Assembly: GCA_022827835.1 (NCBI GenBank)
Contig: JAJEIO010000020.1
Coordinates: 1-64,000 of the forward strand
Source: Candidatus Latescibacterota bacterium
Lineage (GTDB): Bacteria > Latescibacterota > UBA2968 > UBA8231
DNA length: 64,000 nucleotides
Reading direction: 5' to 3'
Part shown: positions 25,670-34,696 of the stretch, piece by piece
Position numbering within the stretch: position 1 is the stretch's first letter
How the letters are laid out: each line of letters starts with the position of its first letter
Program-made: the position numbers and the translations under genes
The notes under the pieces: generated by a model
Databases searched by the model: none
Told to the model about the DNA's origin: nothing
What the model saw: only the letters and a program-made list of their open reading frames with translations

Positions 25670-27178
25670 TCAATTCAGATGAAGTCCAATGCGGCGGCTT
25701 ACCTCATCGTAGCTCAAGCCCTGCTCGTGGATCTCGGCGATCTCGTGGACGACCTGCTTGTCTTTAAAGACGAGAATCCGCCCGGCCAAGCCGATGATCT
25801 CCGGCATGTCCGACGAGATCAAAATGATGGCCTTGCCCTCTTTGGCCGCCAAGTCCCAGAGCAAGCGGTGAATCTGTGCCTTGGCTTGGATATCTACTCC
25901 GACGGTCGGCTCATCGACGATCAGGATGTCGCAACCGGCCGCCAGCCACTTGCCCAAGCTGACCTTCTGCTGATTGCCACCGCTGAGGAGGTTTACCTCC
26001 TGCTCCAAGCCCGTCGTGCGAATATCCAGCGCCGCAACCAGCGCCTGCGCGGCTTGGGTCTCCGCCCGGTCGTCAATCCGGCGCGTGAACTTGCCGACGA
26101 TCCGTTCCCATATGGTAATGCCTAAATTGGTCCGCACGGCTGATTCCAGCAGCAGGCCCTCTTCTTTGCGATTTTCAGTTACGTAGCCCATGCTGTATTT
26201 GTACAGGCTATCGGCCACCGAGCCGATCCGCGCTTTGGCTCCGTGGATATAGACGGCACCCCGCTCGGCCTGCTCGGCCCCGACTAGCAACCGCGCCAGC
26301 TCGGTGCGCCCGGCTCCCACCAAACCGTACAAACCCAAAATCTCACCAGCGTAAAGCGAAAAGCTCACTTCGTGTGCCCGGTCAGGTGCATACAACCCCT
26401 CGACCCTGAGCACTTCCCGCGCCCGGTCCACCACTGGCATACCAAACGAAGCCGTCTCCGCCCGCCGGCCGATCATCATCTCGATCAACTCGGCGCGCGG
26501 CAGGCCGGCCAACTCTCTCGTACCCACGTGTCGCCCGTCCCGCAACACGCTGACTTGGTCGCCAATTTGATAGACCTCGTCGAACTTGTGCGAGACAAAG
26601 ACGATGGCTACGCCTGTCTTCTGCAACTGGCGCAAAATGCCAAACAGGCGAGCTGCTTCGTGCTCGGTAAGCGACGACGTCGGCTCGTCTAATAGCAAGA
26701 CCCGCGCCTCAGCCGACAGCACCCGGGCAATCTGCACGAGTTGCTTGTGCGCCGCGCTTAAATCGCCAATGGGCGCTTGCGGGTCAATGTCCAGCCCGAC
26801 CCGCGCCATCGCGGCCCGCGCCTGATCGTCGAGCCGCGGCCAGTCGAGGCGTCCCCATCGGCTGAAGGCGTCTAGCTTATCGAGCATGATGTTCTCGGCG
26901 ACGCTGGCCTCGGCCACCACTTGGATCTCCTGGTGGACCAAACCAATGCCGCGGTCGAGGCAGTCGCGGCAGTTGCGCACGCGCAGCGGCGCGCCGTCGA
27001 AGAGCATCCGCCCAGCGTCGGGCTGGTAGATCCCAGTGATAATTTTGAGCAGGGTGCTCTTGCCAGCGCCGTTTTCGCCGACTAGGGCGTGGATCTGGCC
27101 CGGCTGGAAAGAAAGCGACACATCGTCCAGTGCCCGGACGCCGGGAAAGCGCTTGATGATGGATTGTAGTTCTAGCAC
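25670..27178 (-). CDS. Sugar ABC transporter ATPase, RbsA/MglA-like
   Basis: A 502-residue double ATPase. The first half has Walker A GENGAGKST, a signature near LSAAHKQLVQIARVL and Walker B VLLLDEPTSSL. The second has the usual degenerate loop GLVGAGRTELARLL, then LSGGNQQKVSLGKWLA and ILIVDEPTVGVD. This is standard for monosaccharide importers of the CUT2 class, which work with one fused ATPase and one permease type. The start is GTG at 27178, four bases after the binding-protein gene. Confidence 0.96.
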   Translation of the reverse strand: MLELQSIIKRFPGVRALDDVSLSFQPGQIHALVGENGAGKSTLLKIITGIYQPDAGRMLFDGAPLRVRNCRDCLDRGIGLVHQEIQVVAEASVAENIMLDKLDAFSRWGRLDWPRLDDQARAAMARVGLDIDPQAPIGDLSAAHKQLVQIARVLSAEARVLLLDEPTSSLTEHEAARLFGILRQLQKTGVAIVFVSHKFDEVYQIGDQVSVLRDGRHVGTRELAGLPRAELIEMMIGRRAETASFGMPVVDRAREVLRVEGLYAPDRAHEVSFSLYAGEILGLYGLVGAGRTELARLLVGAEQAERGAVYIHGAKARIGSVADSLYKYSMGYVTENRKEEGLLLESAVRTNLGITIWERIVGKFTRRIDDRAETQAAQALVAALDIRTTGLEQEVNLLSGGNQQKVSLGKWLAAGCDILIVDEPTVGVDIQAKAQIHRLLWDLAAKEGKAIILISSDMPEIIGLAGRILVFKDKQVVHEIAEIHEQGLSYDEVSRRIGLHLN

Positions 27179-27181
27179 GAA

Positions 27182-28195
27182 TCAGTTGGGCGGGCTGAGG
27201 TATTTGGTCTCCAACTCACCCATAATCTGCGCGGTGATGGCCCTGACTTCGTCCTCGAAGGTATCGACGTTGTCCTGAGTCACCAGCACCGTACCCGAGT
27301 TGATGAAGTAGCGGTCGGGATTGGCCTGCCAGCCGTCGAGCAGATAGCTCAACAGCGCGCACGTAATGTAGCCGTGGCCATAGGGATTTTGCGAGACGGT
27401 CGCGTCGATGGCCCCCTGGCGGATCGCGTCGAGCACCACCGAGTCTGTGTCGATGCCGACGAAGTGGATGCGCTTGTTATCCGGGGTTTGATTCCACTCC
27501 GACAGAATGGTCGCCGCGGCTACGGTCGGCGTGTACCCCGTACAAATCACGCCGTCGATCTCCTCGATCCGCGCCGAAAGCGCGTCTTGGATTTTGGCCG
27601 TGCTGGTCTCAATCGACTCCATACCGGCGATTTCCTGGATTATCTGTACCTCTGGGTATTTGGCCACCGCCGCTTCGACGCCTTCTTTGCGCAAGATGGT
27701 ATTGGGGTCTTCGACCAGTTCGAGCACGTTGAGGATGTTGCCCTTGCCACCCATAAAGCCGATCAGCGCCTCGGTGGCCTCCATGGCCGCCTGCTTGACA
27801 TCGGTCGCCACGCAAAACGACGCGGGCGTCGGCAGCGTCGTCGGCGCACCATAGCTGACGACGTATGCTCCGTTTTGCACCAATTCCTCGTAGAGTCCGT
27901 TGGCGGCGCTGGCGTCGGCTGGGTAGAGCGAGAAGCCTTTGTAACCCTGAGCCGCTAGCGGCTCGACGTTGGCGTTTTCATTGTCTTGGGTCCAGCTTTG
28001 GCCGATCTGGCGCTTGATCTTGATCCCGGTGTCGCGCTCATAGCCGATCACCCCTTTTTGCACCTCTTCGACATAGGGGTGGACCATCAGGGCGTACCAG
28101 ACGATTTTTTTCTCCGTAGGCTCGTCGCCCGATTCTCCAGACCCGCCGCAGCCAGCGATGACGAGCGCGGCGGTCCAAATTAGTAGTAGGCGCAT
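27182..28195 (-). CDS. Sugar ABC transporter substrate-binding lipoprotein
   Basis: A 337-residue receptor of the RbsB type. The signal ends in a lipobox (LVIAGCGGSG). The fold is visible from KIVWYALMVHPYVEEVQKG, then GYKGFSLYPADASAANG, where the usual ligand-contact residues lie, VVSYGAPTTLP, and the second lobe DGVICTGYTPTVAAAT and VGIDTDSVVLDAIRQGAID. CUT2 importers carry pentoses, hexoses, inositol or autoinducers, and the ligand cannot be fixed here. AAGGAGGG precedes the ATG ideally. It is the first gene of the operon. Confidence 0.94.
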   Translation of the reverse strand: MRLLLIWTAALVIAGCGGSGESGDEPTEKKIVWYALMVHPYVEEVQKGVIGYERDTGIKIKRQIGQSWTQDNENANVEPLAAQGYKGFSLYPADASAANGLYEELVQNGAYVVSYGAPTTLPTPASFCVATDVKQAAMEATEALIGFMGGKGNILNVLELVEDPNTILRKEGVEAAVAKYPEVQIIQEIAGMESIETSTAKIQDALSARIEEIDGVICTGYTPTVAAATILSEWNQTPDNKRIHFVGIDTDSVVLDAIRQGAIDATVSQNPYGHGYITCALLSYLLDGWQANPDRYFINSGTVLVTQDNVDTFEDEVRAITAQIMGELETKYLSPPN

Positions 28196-28308
28196 GTAGG
28201 CCCTCCTTTCGGGCTTTCAATATAACCATCCCCACGCCTCTTGAGCCAATCCCCGCTTTGGCCTACTTACGAATGCTATCTAAACCTGCCCCCAGAAGGT
28301 GAGATTAC

Positions 28309-29907
28309 CTAACGGGCCGCCCAGCGGGCCTCGCAATCGGCAATTTGCTCGGCTGAGAGCGCGCGGGGAAACACTTTAACTTGCCCGGGGGCGACGAGGC
28401 GGACATTGGGCTGGAAGCACTCTACATAACCGGCCGGCGGCGTGCGCTCGTGGGCCATCATGCGCTCGGCGCTCGGCTCGGGAGGAGTGCGGGCGATGAC
28501 GTAGTCGTTGAGGCCGTGAACGTCGAGGATGTTGATGTGCGGCAAGCGCCAAGCCGGGATACCGATGGCGGGAAAGAAAAAAACCGGGTAGTCGGCCGAG
28601 GGCAGGAACTGACCCTGGGCACGCGGAGGAAACATCCCGGCGAGGAATTCCGCGTTGGCTTTATGCTCTTGGTGGCGAATGCAGACGAAACGGTCGATGA
28701 GCCAAAATTGCAGCTCGTCAAAAGCAGCGGCGTACCAGCGGAGCGGGGCGGGAAAGTGAGGAGCCACGGGCACTTTGAGTTGCAAGGTCTGACCGCGGCT
28801 GGCAATGTGGTGGGTCTGGAACCAATGGGTCCAAGGAACCGGCCAAGAGAGCACAACCGCGAGGCCGAGGGCAGCAAGCGCTTTTTTCGGTTGGACCCCC
28901 ACGGCGTTTAGGCACCATGCAAAGGCGAGGTAGCACAAAGGCACCAAGTGCGCGTAAATCCGGTACTCAAAGTGGTCGCCACCGTAGAAAAACGTGTAGT
29001 ACGCAGCGTGTCCGCACAGTGCGAGCGCGGCCAGCAGCCCATGCCAAGACAGCCTGAGCGCCCCCTTCTTTTTCCATAGCACATAGACCAAAAGCAGCCC
29101 CCACGTCCACAGGGCGTACTCGAGGGCAAAAGAGAGCGCGTAACGAAATCCGCTGGCTGGCCAAGCGCCGACAGCTTTGGCGTAATAAGTATTGGGCAGC
29201 CATTCGCCGTACAAGCTCTGACGCCAGACTAGGTGCAGCGGCACGGCCAGCAGGGGCCAAGCTTGGGCGAGCCGTCGAGCCGGATAGCAGCCAGCACGCC
29301 AAGCCCAAAAGAGCGCGACCGCAGTGACACCGAGAAAGAGCAGGCCATCCGGGCGCGTCAGATAGATACCGGCGGCAGCAGCGGAAATAACTAAGGGCCA
29401 TCTCCGGTGGCCAGGAGCAACAAAAGCGCAAGCCCAGGTCCAAGCGAGGACCGTGCAACCAAACAGCGCCGTTTCTAAGCCCGAACTGCTCCAAGCCAAA
29501 AAGGTGCGGTTGGTGACCACTGCGAGCAGCAAGAGGGCGAGGAAGACCAAGCGATAGGGATGCAGCCTGGGCGACCAAGGCAAGCGCAGCAACATCTGCG
29601 CAGCGATATACAGCGAGCACAAGGCAAAGCACAGGGCGAGGTAGTTAGCCGCTGCGGGAGGAACAACACCCAAGACCTGCCAGACCCCATACAGCAGGGC
29701 GATCCACAGAAAATTGGTGTAGCCTTCGACCGGGCGAAATGGGGGCGGGTTCCACACCAAGCCGTGGCCCAAATCCCAGTTGCTTGCGTAGCGAAAGGAA
29801 ATGTAGGCATCGTCCGTGAGGAACCAGTACAGTTTCCAGCCATAGCAGAGCACAGCACCGGCCAACAGCAGGATCAGGGCGTAGAGCAGGCGTTCGCGCT
29901 GGTTCAT
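28309..29907 (-). CDS. GT-C-fold membrane glycosyltransferase, AftB-like
   Basis: A 532-residue polytopic protein with about ten membrane segments. After the first, the sequence TDDAYISFRYASNWDLGHG carries the DD acidic pair typical of GT-C enzymes that use polyprenyl-phosphate sugars, followed by VEGYTNFLWIALLYG, a motif shared with arabinofuranosyl- and mannosyltransferase-like proteins. A soluble part of about 150 residues ends the chain. The ATG overlaps the stop of the FG-GAP lipoprotein gene as ATGA; the frame is open about 78 codons further upstream, but that stretch is the shadow of the previous gene. Third gene of a tight operon. Confidence 0.82.
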   Translation of the reverse strand: MNQRERLLYALILLLAGAVLCYGWKLYWFLTDDAYISFRYASNWDLGHGLVWNPPPFRPVEGYTNFLWIALLYGVWQVLGVVPPAAANYLALCFALCSLYIAAQMLLRLPWSPRLHPYRLVFLALLLLAVVTNRTFLAWSSSGLETALFGCTVLAWTWACAFVAPGHRRWPLVISAAAAGIYLTRPDGLLFLGVTAVALFWAWRAGCYPARRLAQAWPLLAVPLHLVWRQSLYGEWLPNTYYAKAVGAWPASGFRYALSFALEYALWTWGLLLVYVLWKKKGALRLSWHGLLAALALCGHAAYYTFFYGGDHFEYRIYAHLVPLCYLAFAWCLNAVGVQPKKALAALGLAVVLSWPVPWTHWFQTHHIASRGQTLQLKVPVAPHFPAPLRWYAAAFDELQFWLIDRFVCIRHQEHKANAEFLAGMFPPRAQGQFLPSADYPVFFFPAIGIPAWRLPHINILDVHGLNDYVIARTPPEPSAERMMAHERTPPAGYVECFQPNVRLVAPGQVKVFPRALSAEQIADCEARWAAR

Positions 29908-31673
29908 CGTCCGCTGTCGAATACTTGGTCGGCAGCCAAGTCGTAGTAGTCGTCCCGCACACCATCCGGCCAGCGGATTTCGAGATGCTCTACGTGGGCG
30001 CAAGTCCCCAAGCCAAAGTGGAGGCGCGGATCGCTGGCCGACAGGTAGCTGCCGCCAGCGGTGACGGTCCGCGTCTGCTGGTGGCCATCGCACAGCAGGC
30101 GGACGCGGGCACCGGCCACTAGGCCCTCCACCAAGAGCCAATGAGAACGAGGCGGCAGGTCGTTGCGGTAGAGGGCCGCCGGACCGCTGGCGTGGGTGAC
30201 CAACAAGTCGAGATCGCCATCGGCGTCGTAGTCGCCATACGCTGCACCACGCGAGACTGCAACCCGAGCAAAGGCCGGGCCGGCCGCCGCCGACACGTCG
30301 CGGAACTGGCCGCCGCTGTTGGCGAAGAGCTGGTCGGGTTGGGCGTAGCGGAGGTCTTCTTCGAGGAGCTGAATCCGGTCCATAACATGCCCGTTGGCAA
30401 CGAAGAGGTCGAGGTCAGCGTCGTTGTCCGCATCGAAAAACAGCGTGCCAAAGCCCAAGGGACGCAGGCTCGGGTCGGCGAGGCCGATAGCATCCCCGCT
30501 ATCGGTGAAGCGGAGCGCACCATCGTTACGGTAGAGCGTATTGCTCTCGCGCGAGAAGTTGGTGACAAAAAGATCCGGGTCGCCATCCGCATCAACGTCG
30601 CCAGCGGCCACGCCCATGCCAGCCTCGGCTTGGCCATTGCCGTTGTACGCGGCCCCAGCGGCGAGCGCGATATCGACGAAGGTCCCGCCGTCGTTGCGGT
30701 AGAGCGCATTGCGGACGCCGTCATTGGCCACGTAGAGATCCAGGTCGCCGTCCGCGTCAATGTCGCCAGCCAGCGCCCCCAAGCCCTTGCCAAAGCGATT
30801 GAAAACCCCCGCCTGTTCAGTGACATCGACAAAGGTAGCGCCATCGTTGCGGTAGAGCACATCTGGGACGCCATTGTAGCGGCGCGGGCTACAATAGGTG
30901 CGCAGTGCGAAGGGAATTTTCAGCAGCTCTTTGCGCCGGCGCTTGGGGGTGATGGTGCCACCGCAAACGCGGTTGTTGGCCGGGTAGAAATCGAGGTAAT
31001 TGGCCGCGTAGAGGTCGAGGTCGCCATCGTTATCGCAGTCGAAGAACAGGGCACTGGTACTCCAGCGCGGATCCCCCACACCGGCTCTTTCGGTAACATC
31101 GACAAACGCGCCACCGTCGTTGCGATAAAGAACATTGGGACCGTAGTTGGTGACGTAGAGATCGGGGTCGCCATCCGCGTCAAAGTCGCCGACGGCCACG
31201 CCCATGCCATAGCCAGTATCGCCCGCCCCGGCTGCCCCTTCTACCTCGCGAAACGTCCCGTCTCCCTCATTGCGGTAGAGTCTATTTCCCCTAGGTGAGT
31301 CGGTAGTGGCCGGGGCAACTTGGTACGCGCTCTCATCCACTAGGCCCTTGAAGCTCAGACCGGGCCGGTAGTCCTTTTCCACCCAGTAGTGGGTCTCGTC
31401 GCGGTAGCTGAGATTGATCGGCGGGTATTGGCCGCGCAGATGCGACAAGTCGAACCCATCCACCAAGTAGATGTCGAGCCAACCATCTTGGTCGTAGTCC
31501 AGAAAAGCCCCGCCTGCCCCCATAGTCTCAATGAGAAAGTAATCGCCCGCGGCACCGTTGGTGTAGGTAAAATCGAGCCCCGCATCCTCGACCACCCGGA
31601 ACGGACCGGGAATGGCCGGCGGTGCAGGCTTGCAGGCGACGCAGACCAACAGTAGTAGCAACAGACGAATCAC
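29904..31673 (-). CDS. FG-GAP/VCBS and ASPIC/UnbV-domain lipoprotein (CRTAC1-like)
   Basis: A 589-residue secreted protein. The signal is LLLLLLVCVACKPAPP with a lipobox. It is built of repeated units such as FLDYDQDGWLDIYLVDGFD and VGDFDADGDPDLYVTNYG, each with a D-x-D-x-D-G calcium-binding loop and predicted to form a beta-propeller. The C-terminal ASPIC/UnbV domain reads SYLSASDPRLHFGLG and LEIRWPDGVRDDY. These proteins sit at the surface; their role is poorly known. Start GTG 31673 overlaps the upstream stop (GTGA), and its own stop overlaps the next start, so all three operon genes are coupled. Long antisense frames here only mirror the repeats. Confidence 0.9.
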   Translation of the reverse strand: MIRLLLLLLVCVACKPAPPAIPGPFRVVEDAGLDFTYTNGAAGDYFLIETMGAGGAFLDYDQDGWLDIYLVDGFDLSHLRGQYPPINLSYRDETHYWVEKDYRPGLSFKGLVDESAYQVAPATTDSPRGNRLYRNEGDGTFREVEGAAGAGDTGYGMGVAVGDFDADGDPDLYVTNYGPNVLYRNDGGAFVDVTERAGVGDPRWSTSALFFDCDNDGDLDLYAANYLDFYPANNRVCGGTITPKRRRKELLKIPFALRTYCSPRRYNGVPDVLYRNDGATFVDVTEQAGVFNRFGKGLGALAGDIDADGDLDLYVANDGVRNALYRNDGGTFVDIALAAGAAYNGNGQAEAGMGVAAGDVDADGDPDLFVTNFSRESNTLYRNDGALRFTDSGDAIGLADPSLRPLGFGTLFFDADNDADLDLFVANGHVMDRIQLLEEDLRYAQPDQLFANSGGQFRDVSAAAGPAFARVAVSRGAAYGDYDADGDLDLLVTHASGPAALYRNDLPPRSHWLLVEGLVAGARVRLLCDGHQQTRTVTAGGSYLSASDPRLHFGLGTCAHVEHLEIRWPDGVRDDYYDLAADQVFDSGR

Positions 31674-32890
31674 TGGCGCAACCCTCGCCGTAGGACCAAA
31701 CCGTAGAGCGCACACAACAGAGCCACATCGGCCACCCACAGCGCACCCACCCCATTGTACAACCGCCAACTTGGAAACAAGGCAAAGCAGTACCCACTCG
31801 CCAGCACCGCCGAGCACACAACCGGTACTCGCCACAGCCAATGCGCCCGGGCCTCGCCAAGCGCCATCCATAACGCCGCTTGGCAAAAGGGCAAGAAGAC
31901 GAAGTAGTGGGGCCACGAAGTCTGCACCACAAACGGCAAGGCGAGAAATAGCGCCGCCGCGGATAGCGCCTCCCGATGCGCGATTTTCCGCTTGTGCAAC
32001 CACCACACCACAACGCTATTGGCGCAAAAGACCAGCACACCTGCGAGCCGCAGCACATCGAGCGTCGATTCCCCGAAGCTATACCCCAGCGGCTGCCCCC
32101 AGCGGTTGAGTACATGGACAAAATACTGGGTATTAAAATCGCGGAGGAGCCGGGCCGCCTCCGGCAACGACTGTGCGGATGCGCGCTCGAAATACCACCA
32201 ATCCCCAGGTCCCAACAACGCGGCTGGCAGCAGGCAGTAAAATCCCAACAGGCCGATGCCGAAAGCCGCTAGAAAGCGCCCATCGCGGCGGATAAGAAAA
32301 TAGACGACAAATGCGCCGGGATAGTACTTGATGCAGGTGACCAGTGCCAACGCGATCCCCCCCAACGCACTCAGGCCCTGTTGGTGCAGCGCAAACGCCG
32401 CCACAACGCCAAGCGTCACCAACACACTGACCTGCCCCCATTTGAAATTGTGCAACAAGGGAAAGGAAGCCAGCAGCAACAACAAATAAACCAACATGCC
32501 CCGCGCGGAGAAGCCGAGTAGATAGCGGCCAGACACGTAATAGAACGCGGCTGCCCACCCCACCTGCAAAAACCCCCACAAAACAGTCGCCGCCGCCAGC
32601 GGCAAGAGCGCCACAAGGCTCAGCCCCAACGCAAAAAACGAGGTATAGTAGTATCCCCGAATGGGCCACTTTTCGGCAAAAAGCACCTCGCCCATCGGAT
32701 AGTAGAAGCGCTGAAAATCGCCAAAGAGCTGCTCGCCGTGGTCGATGGCGTTGACAAACCCATCAATCGATCCCCACAGCAGCCAATAGCTGCCAAGAAT
32801 CAACCCGGCCCCCAGCAAGCCCAGCCCACAACTCCGGTGCGGCTCTTGGTCAAAACCAAGCAAAATATCCCCTTTTCTATCGCGTCTCAT
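31670..32890 (-). CDS. GT87/DUF2029-like membrane glycosyltransferase
   Basis: A 406-residue polytopic protein with about ten membrane helices. After the first helix it reads DFQRFYYPMGEVLFAEKWP, a position where GT87 mannosyltransferase-like enzymes have their acidic active-site residue. Later CIKYYPGAFVVYFLIRR matches the K-x-YP motif of that family, and TSWPHYFVFLPFCQAAL the C-terminal conserved part. Such enzymes transfer sugars from lipid carriers on the outer side of the inner membrane. The ATG at 32890 is the first that gives a normal N-terminus. The longer frame to 32983 would run over the divergent gene start. First gene of the operon with the ASPIC lipoprotein and second transferase. 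Confidence 0.82.
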   Translation of the reverse strand: MRRDRKGDILLGFDQEPHRSCGLGLLGAGLILGSYWLLWGSIDGFVNAIDHGEQLFGDFQRFYYPMGEVLFAEKWPIRGYYYTSFFALGLSLVALLPLAAATVLWGFLQVGWAAAFYYVSGRYLLGFSARGMLVYLLLLLASFPLLHNFKWGQVSVLVTLGVVAAFALHQQGLSALGGIALALVTCIKYYPGAFVVYFLIRRDGRFLAAFGIGLLGFYCLLPAALLGPGDWWYFERASAQSLPEAARLLRDFNTQYFVHVLNRWGQPLGYSFGESTLDVLRLAGVLVFCANSVVVWWLHKRKIAHREALSAAALFLALPFVVQTSWPHYFVFLPFCQAALWMALGEARAHWLWRVPVVCSAVLASGYCFALFPSWRLYNGVGALWVADVALLCALYGLVLRRGLRQ

Positions 32891-32971
32891 CGCGTCCGCA
32901 ACTGACTGGCGGTCTCCAGCGGATATCGATATTTTGAAGCACAAACCACGAAGATATAAGATACCAATAAA
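32891..32971. promoter_or_regulatory. Divergent intergenic region between two FG-GAP operons
   Basis: These 81 bases separate the minus-strand glycosyltransferase operon and the plus-strand FG-GAP gene. On the plus strand TTTGAA (32933-32938) and TATAAG (32955-32960) are spaced 16 bases and could form a promoter ending very near the TTG start. I see no clear operator. Confidence 0.3.
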
Positions 32972-34657
32972 TTGTCCGAACATCCCTTTTCGGCGTGGCG
33001 TATCGGCCTCGTTTGTCTTCTAACGGCCTGCGCACCAGCAGAGCAGAGCCTACCCCGCGTTCACTTTGTGGAAGTAGCCCAACCGGCCGGTCTGACCCTG
33101 CGCAATATCTGCGGCAGTCCAGACAAGCGCTACATTGTCGAGGCCAAGGGCGGCAGCCTCGCCGCCTTTGACTACGATCAAGACGGCGACCTCGACCTCT
33201 ACATCGTCAATGGATCAACCCTCGAAGGCTTTCCGCCCGAAACCGCTCCCCACAACGCCCTCTACCAAAATGCCGGTGATGCAACTTTCCAAGATGTCGC
33301 CGCGGCTACGGGTGTCGATGACGCGTCTTGGGGTATGGGCGCGGCAGCCGCCGACTACGACAACGACGGCGACCCGGACCTCTATGTCACCAACTATGGT
33401 GCCAACCGCTTCTATCAGAACGCTGGCAACGGCACCTTCACCGACCATGCCCCGTTGGCCGGCCTCGACGATGCCCGCTGGAGTACGGGTGCCGCGTGGA
33501 GCGACTACGACAACGACGGCGACCTCGACCTCTACGTGGCGAATTACATCGACTTTGATGTCAACTTCATCCCCGAGGGAGCCGACGCGGGAATGTGGCG
33601 CGGCCTGAACGTCATGTACGGCCCCCGCGGACTGGTCGGCGCGACCGATGCGCTTTATCGCAACGAAGGCGACGGCACCTTCACCGATGTTACCCAAGCA
33701 GCCGGCGTCACCGATCGCTACAAGCGCTATGGCTTTACCCCGCTCTTTAGCGACTTCGACCGCGACGGCGACCAAGATCTCTTCGTCGCCAACGATGCGG
33801 GTCCCAATATGTTCTACCGCAATCAGGGCAATGGCACCTTCGCGGAGGAAGCGCTGGAGGCAGCCGTGGCCTTGCTCGAAAGCGGCGATGCCCAAGCGTG
33901 TATGGGCGCGGCGTCGGCCGATTACGACAACGATGGCGACTTCGACCTCTACGTCACGAACTTCGCCCTCGACTACAATACCCTCTACCAGAACGATGGC
34001 CGCGGCTTCTTCAAGGACGTCTCCGCCACCGCCGGTCTCATTTACCCCACCTGGCCCTTCGTCGGCTGGGGCACGGGCTTTGCCGACTTTGACAACGACG
34101 GCTGGCAAGACCTCTTCGTGGCCAACGGCCACGTCTATCCCCAAGTCGAGCAGCTCGAGCGCGGGGCCTCCTACCGGCAAAACAACCAACTCTTTCTCAG
34201 CGCGGGCAACGGGCGTTTCACCGAGGCCACCGAGACAGCCGGACCGGGTTTTGCCATTGAAGAATCGAGCCGCGGCGCAGTCCTAGCCGACTTCGACAAC
34301 GATGGCGATATCGACATTGCCGTCCACAACCTCGACTCGACTCCCTCGCTTTTGCGCAACGATTCACCGGCCAGCAACCACTATCTTATCGTCCGCGTCC
34401 AAGGCGTCGAAAGCAACCGCGACGGGATCGGTGCTATCGTCACCGTCGAAACCAGCGCCGGTACCCAGGTCCGCGAAATCCGCGCTGGCAGCAGTTTTCT
34501 GGCCCAGGATGATATCCGCGCTCACTTCGGCTTGGGCGGAGAACGCGTGGTGCAACGTCTCGCAGTGCATTGGCCCAGTGGTCAGGTTGACCTCTTCGCC
34601 GACATTCAGGCGGACCGCATCCTCACGGTGCGCGAGGGACAGGGCCTTTCCCCCTGA
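32972..34657 (+). CDS. FG-GAP/VCBS and ASPIC/UnbV-domain lipoprotein
   Basis: A 561-residue secreted lipoprotein (signal region IGLVCLLTACAPAE). Repeats with D-x-D-x-D-G loops run from about residue 65, for example FDYDQDGDLDLYIVNG, ADYDNDGDPDLYVTNYG and SDFDRDGDQDLFVANDAG. The ASPIC/UnbV end reads SFLAQDDIRAHFGLGGE. It is a clear homologue of the divergent gene at 29904-31673. The only usable start in frame is TTG at 32972, without an obvious ribosome site, and a stop lies five codons upstream. It is followed 39 bases later by an FGE-like lipoprotein gene. Confidence 0.9.
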   Translation: MSEHPFSAWRIGLVCLLTACAPAEQSLPRVHFVEVAQPAGLTLRNICGSPDKRYIVEAKGGSLAAFDYDQDGDLDLYIVNGSTLEGFPPETAPHNALYQNAGDATFQDVAAATGVDDASWGMGAAAADYDNDGDPDLYVTNYGANRFYQNAGNGTFTDHAPLAGLDDARWSTGAAWSDYDNDGDLDLYVANYIDFDVNFIPEGADAGMWRGLNVMYGPRGLVGATDALYRNEGDGTFTDVTQAAGVTDRYKRYGFTPLFSDFDRDGDQDLFVANDAGPNMFYRNQGNGTFAEEALEAAVALLESGDAQACMGAASADYDNDGDFDLYVTNFALDYNTLYQNDGRGFFKDVSATAGLIYPTWPFVGWGTGFADFDNDGWQDLFVANGHVYPQVEQLERGASYRQNNQLFLSAGNGRFTEATETAGPGFAIEESSRGAVLADFDNDGDIDIAVHNLDSTPSLLRNDSPASNHYLIVRVQGVESNRDGIGAIVTVETSAGTQVREIRAGSSFLAQDDIRAHFGLGGERVVQRLAVHWPSGQVDLFADIQADRILTVREGQGLSP

Positions 34658-34696
34658 CCCTTGCGAGGAATTTTCCCGCCAATTTATTTCGAGCCT

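Noticed and set aside
30141..31298. Long plus-strand open frame of 385 codons opposite the FG-GAP/ASPIC gene
   Set aside because: It mirrors the repeated D-x-D-x-D-G codons of the real gene, has a low-complexity Val/Glu/Ala composition and no ribosome site.
31674..32006. N-terminal extension of the ASPIC lipoprotein gene
   Set aside because: It overlaps the upstream glycosyltransferase gene, and the lipoprotein signal begins at GTG 31673.
33215..34189. Minus-strand open frame of 324 codons opposite the second FG-GAP/ASPIC gene
   Set aside because: Same shadow effect of GAC/GGC-rich repeats; its protein is Val/Glu-rich without any domain.
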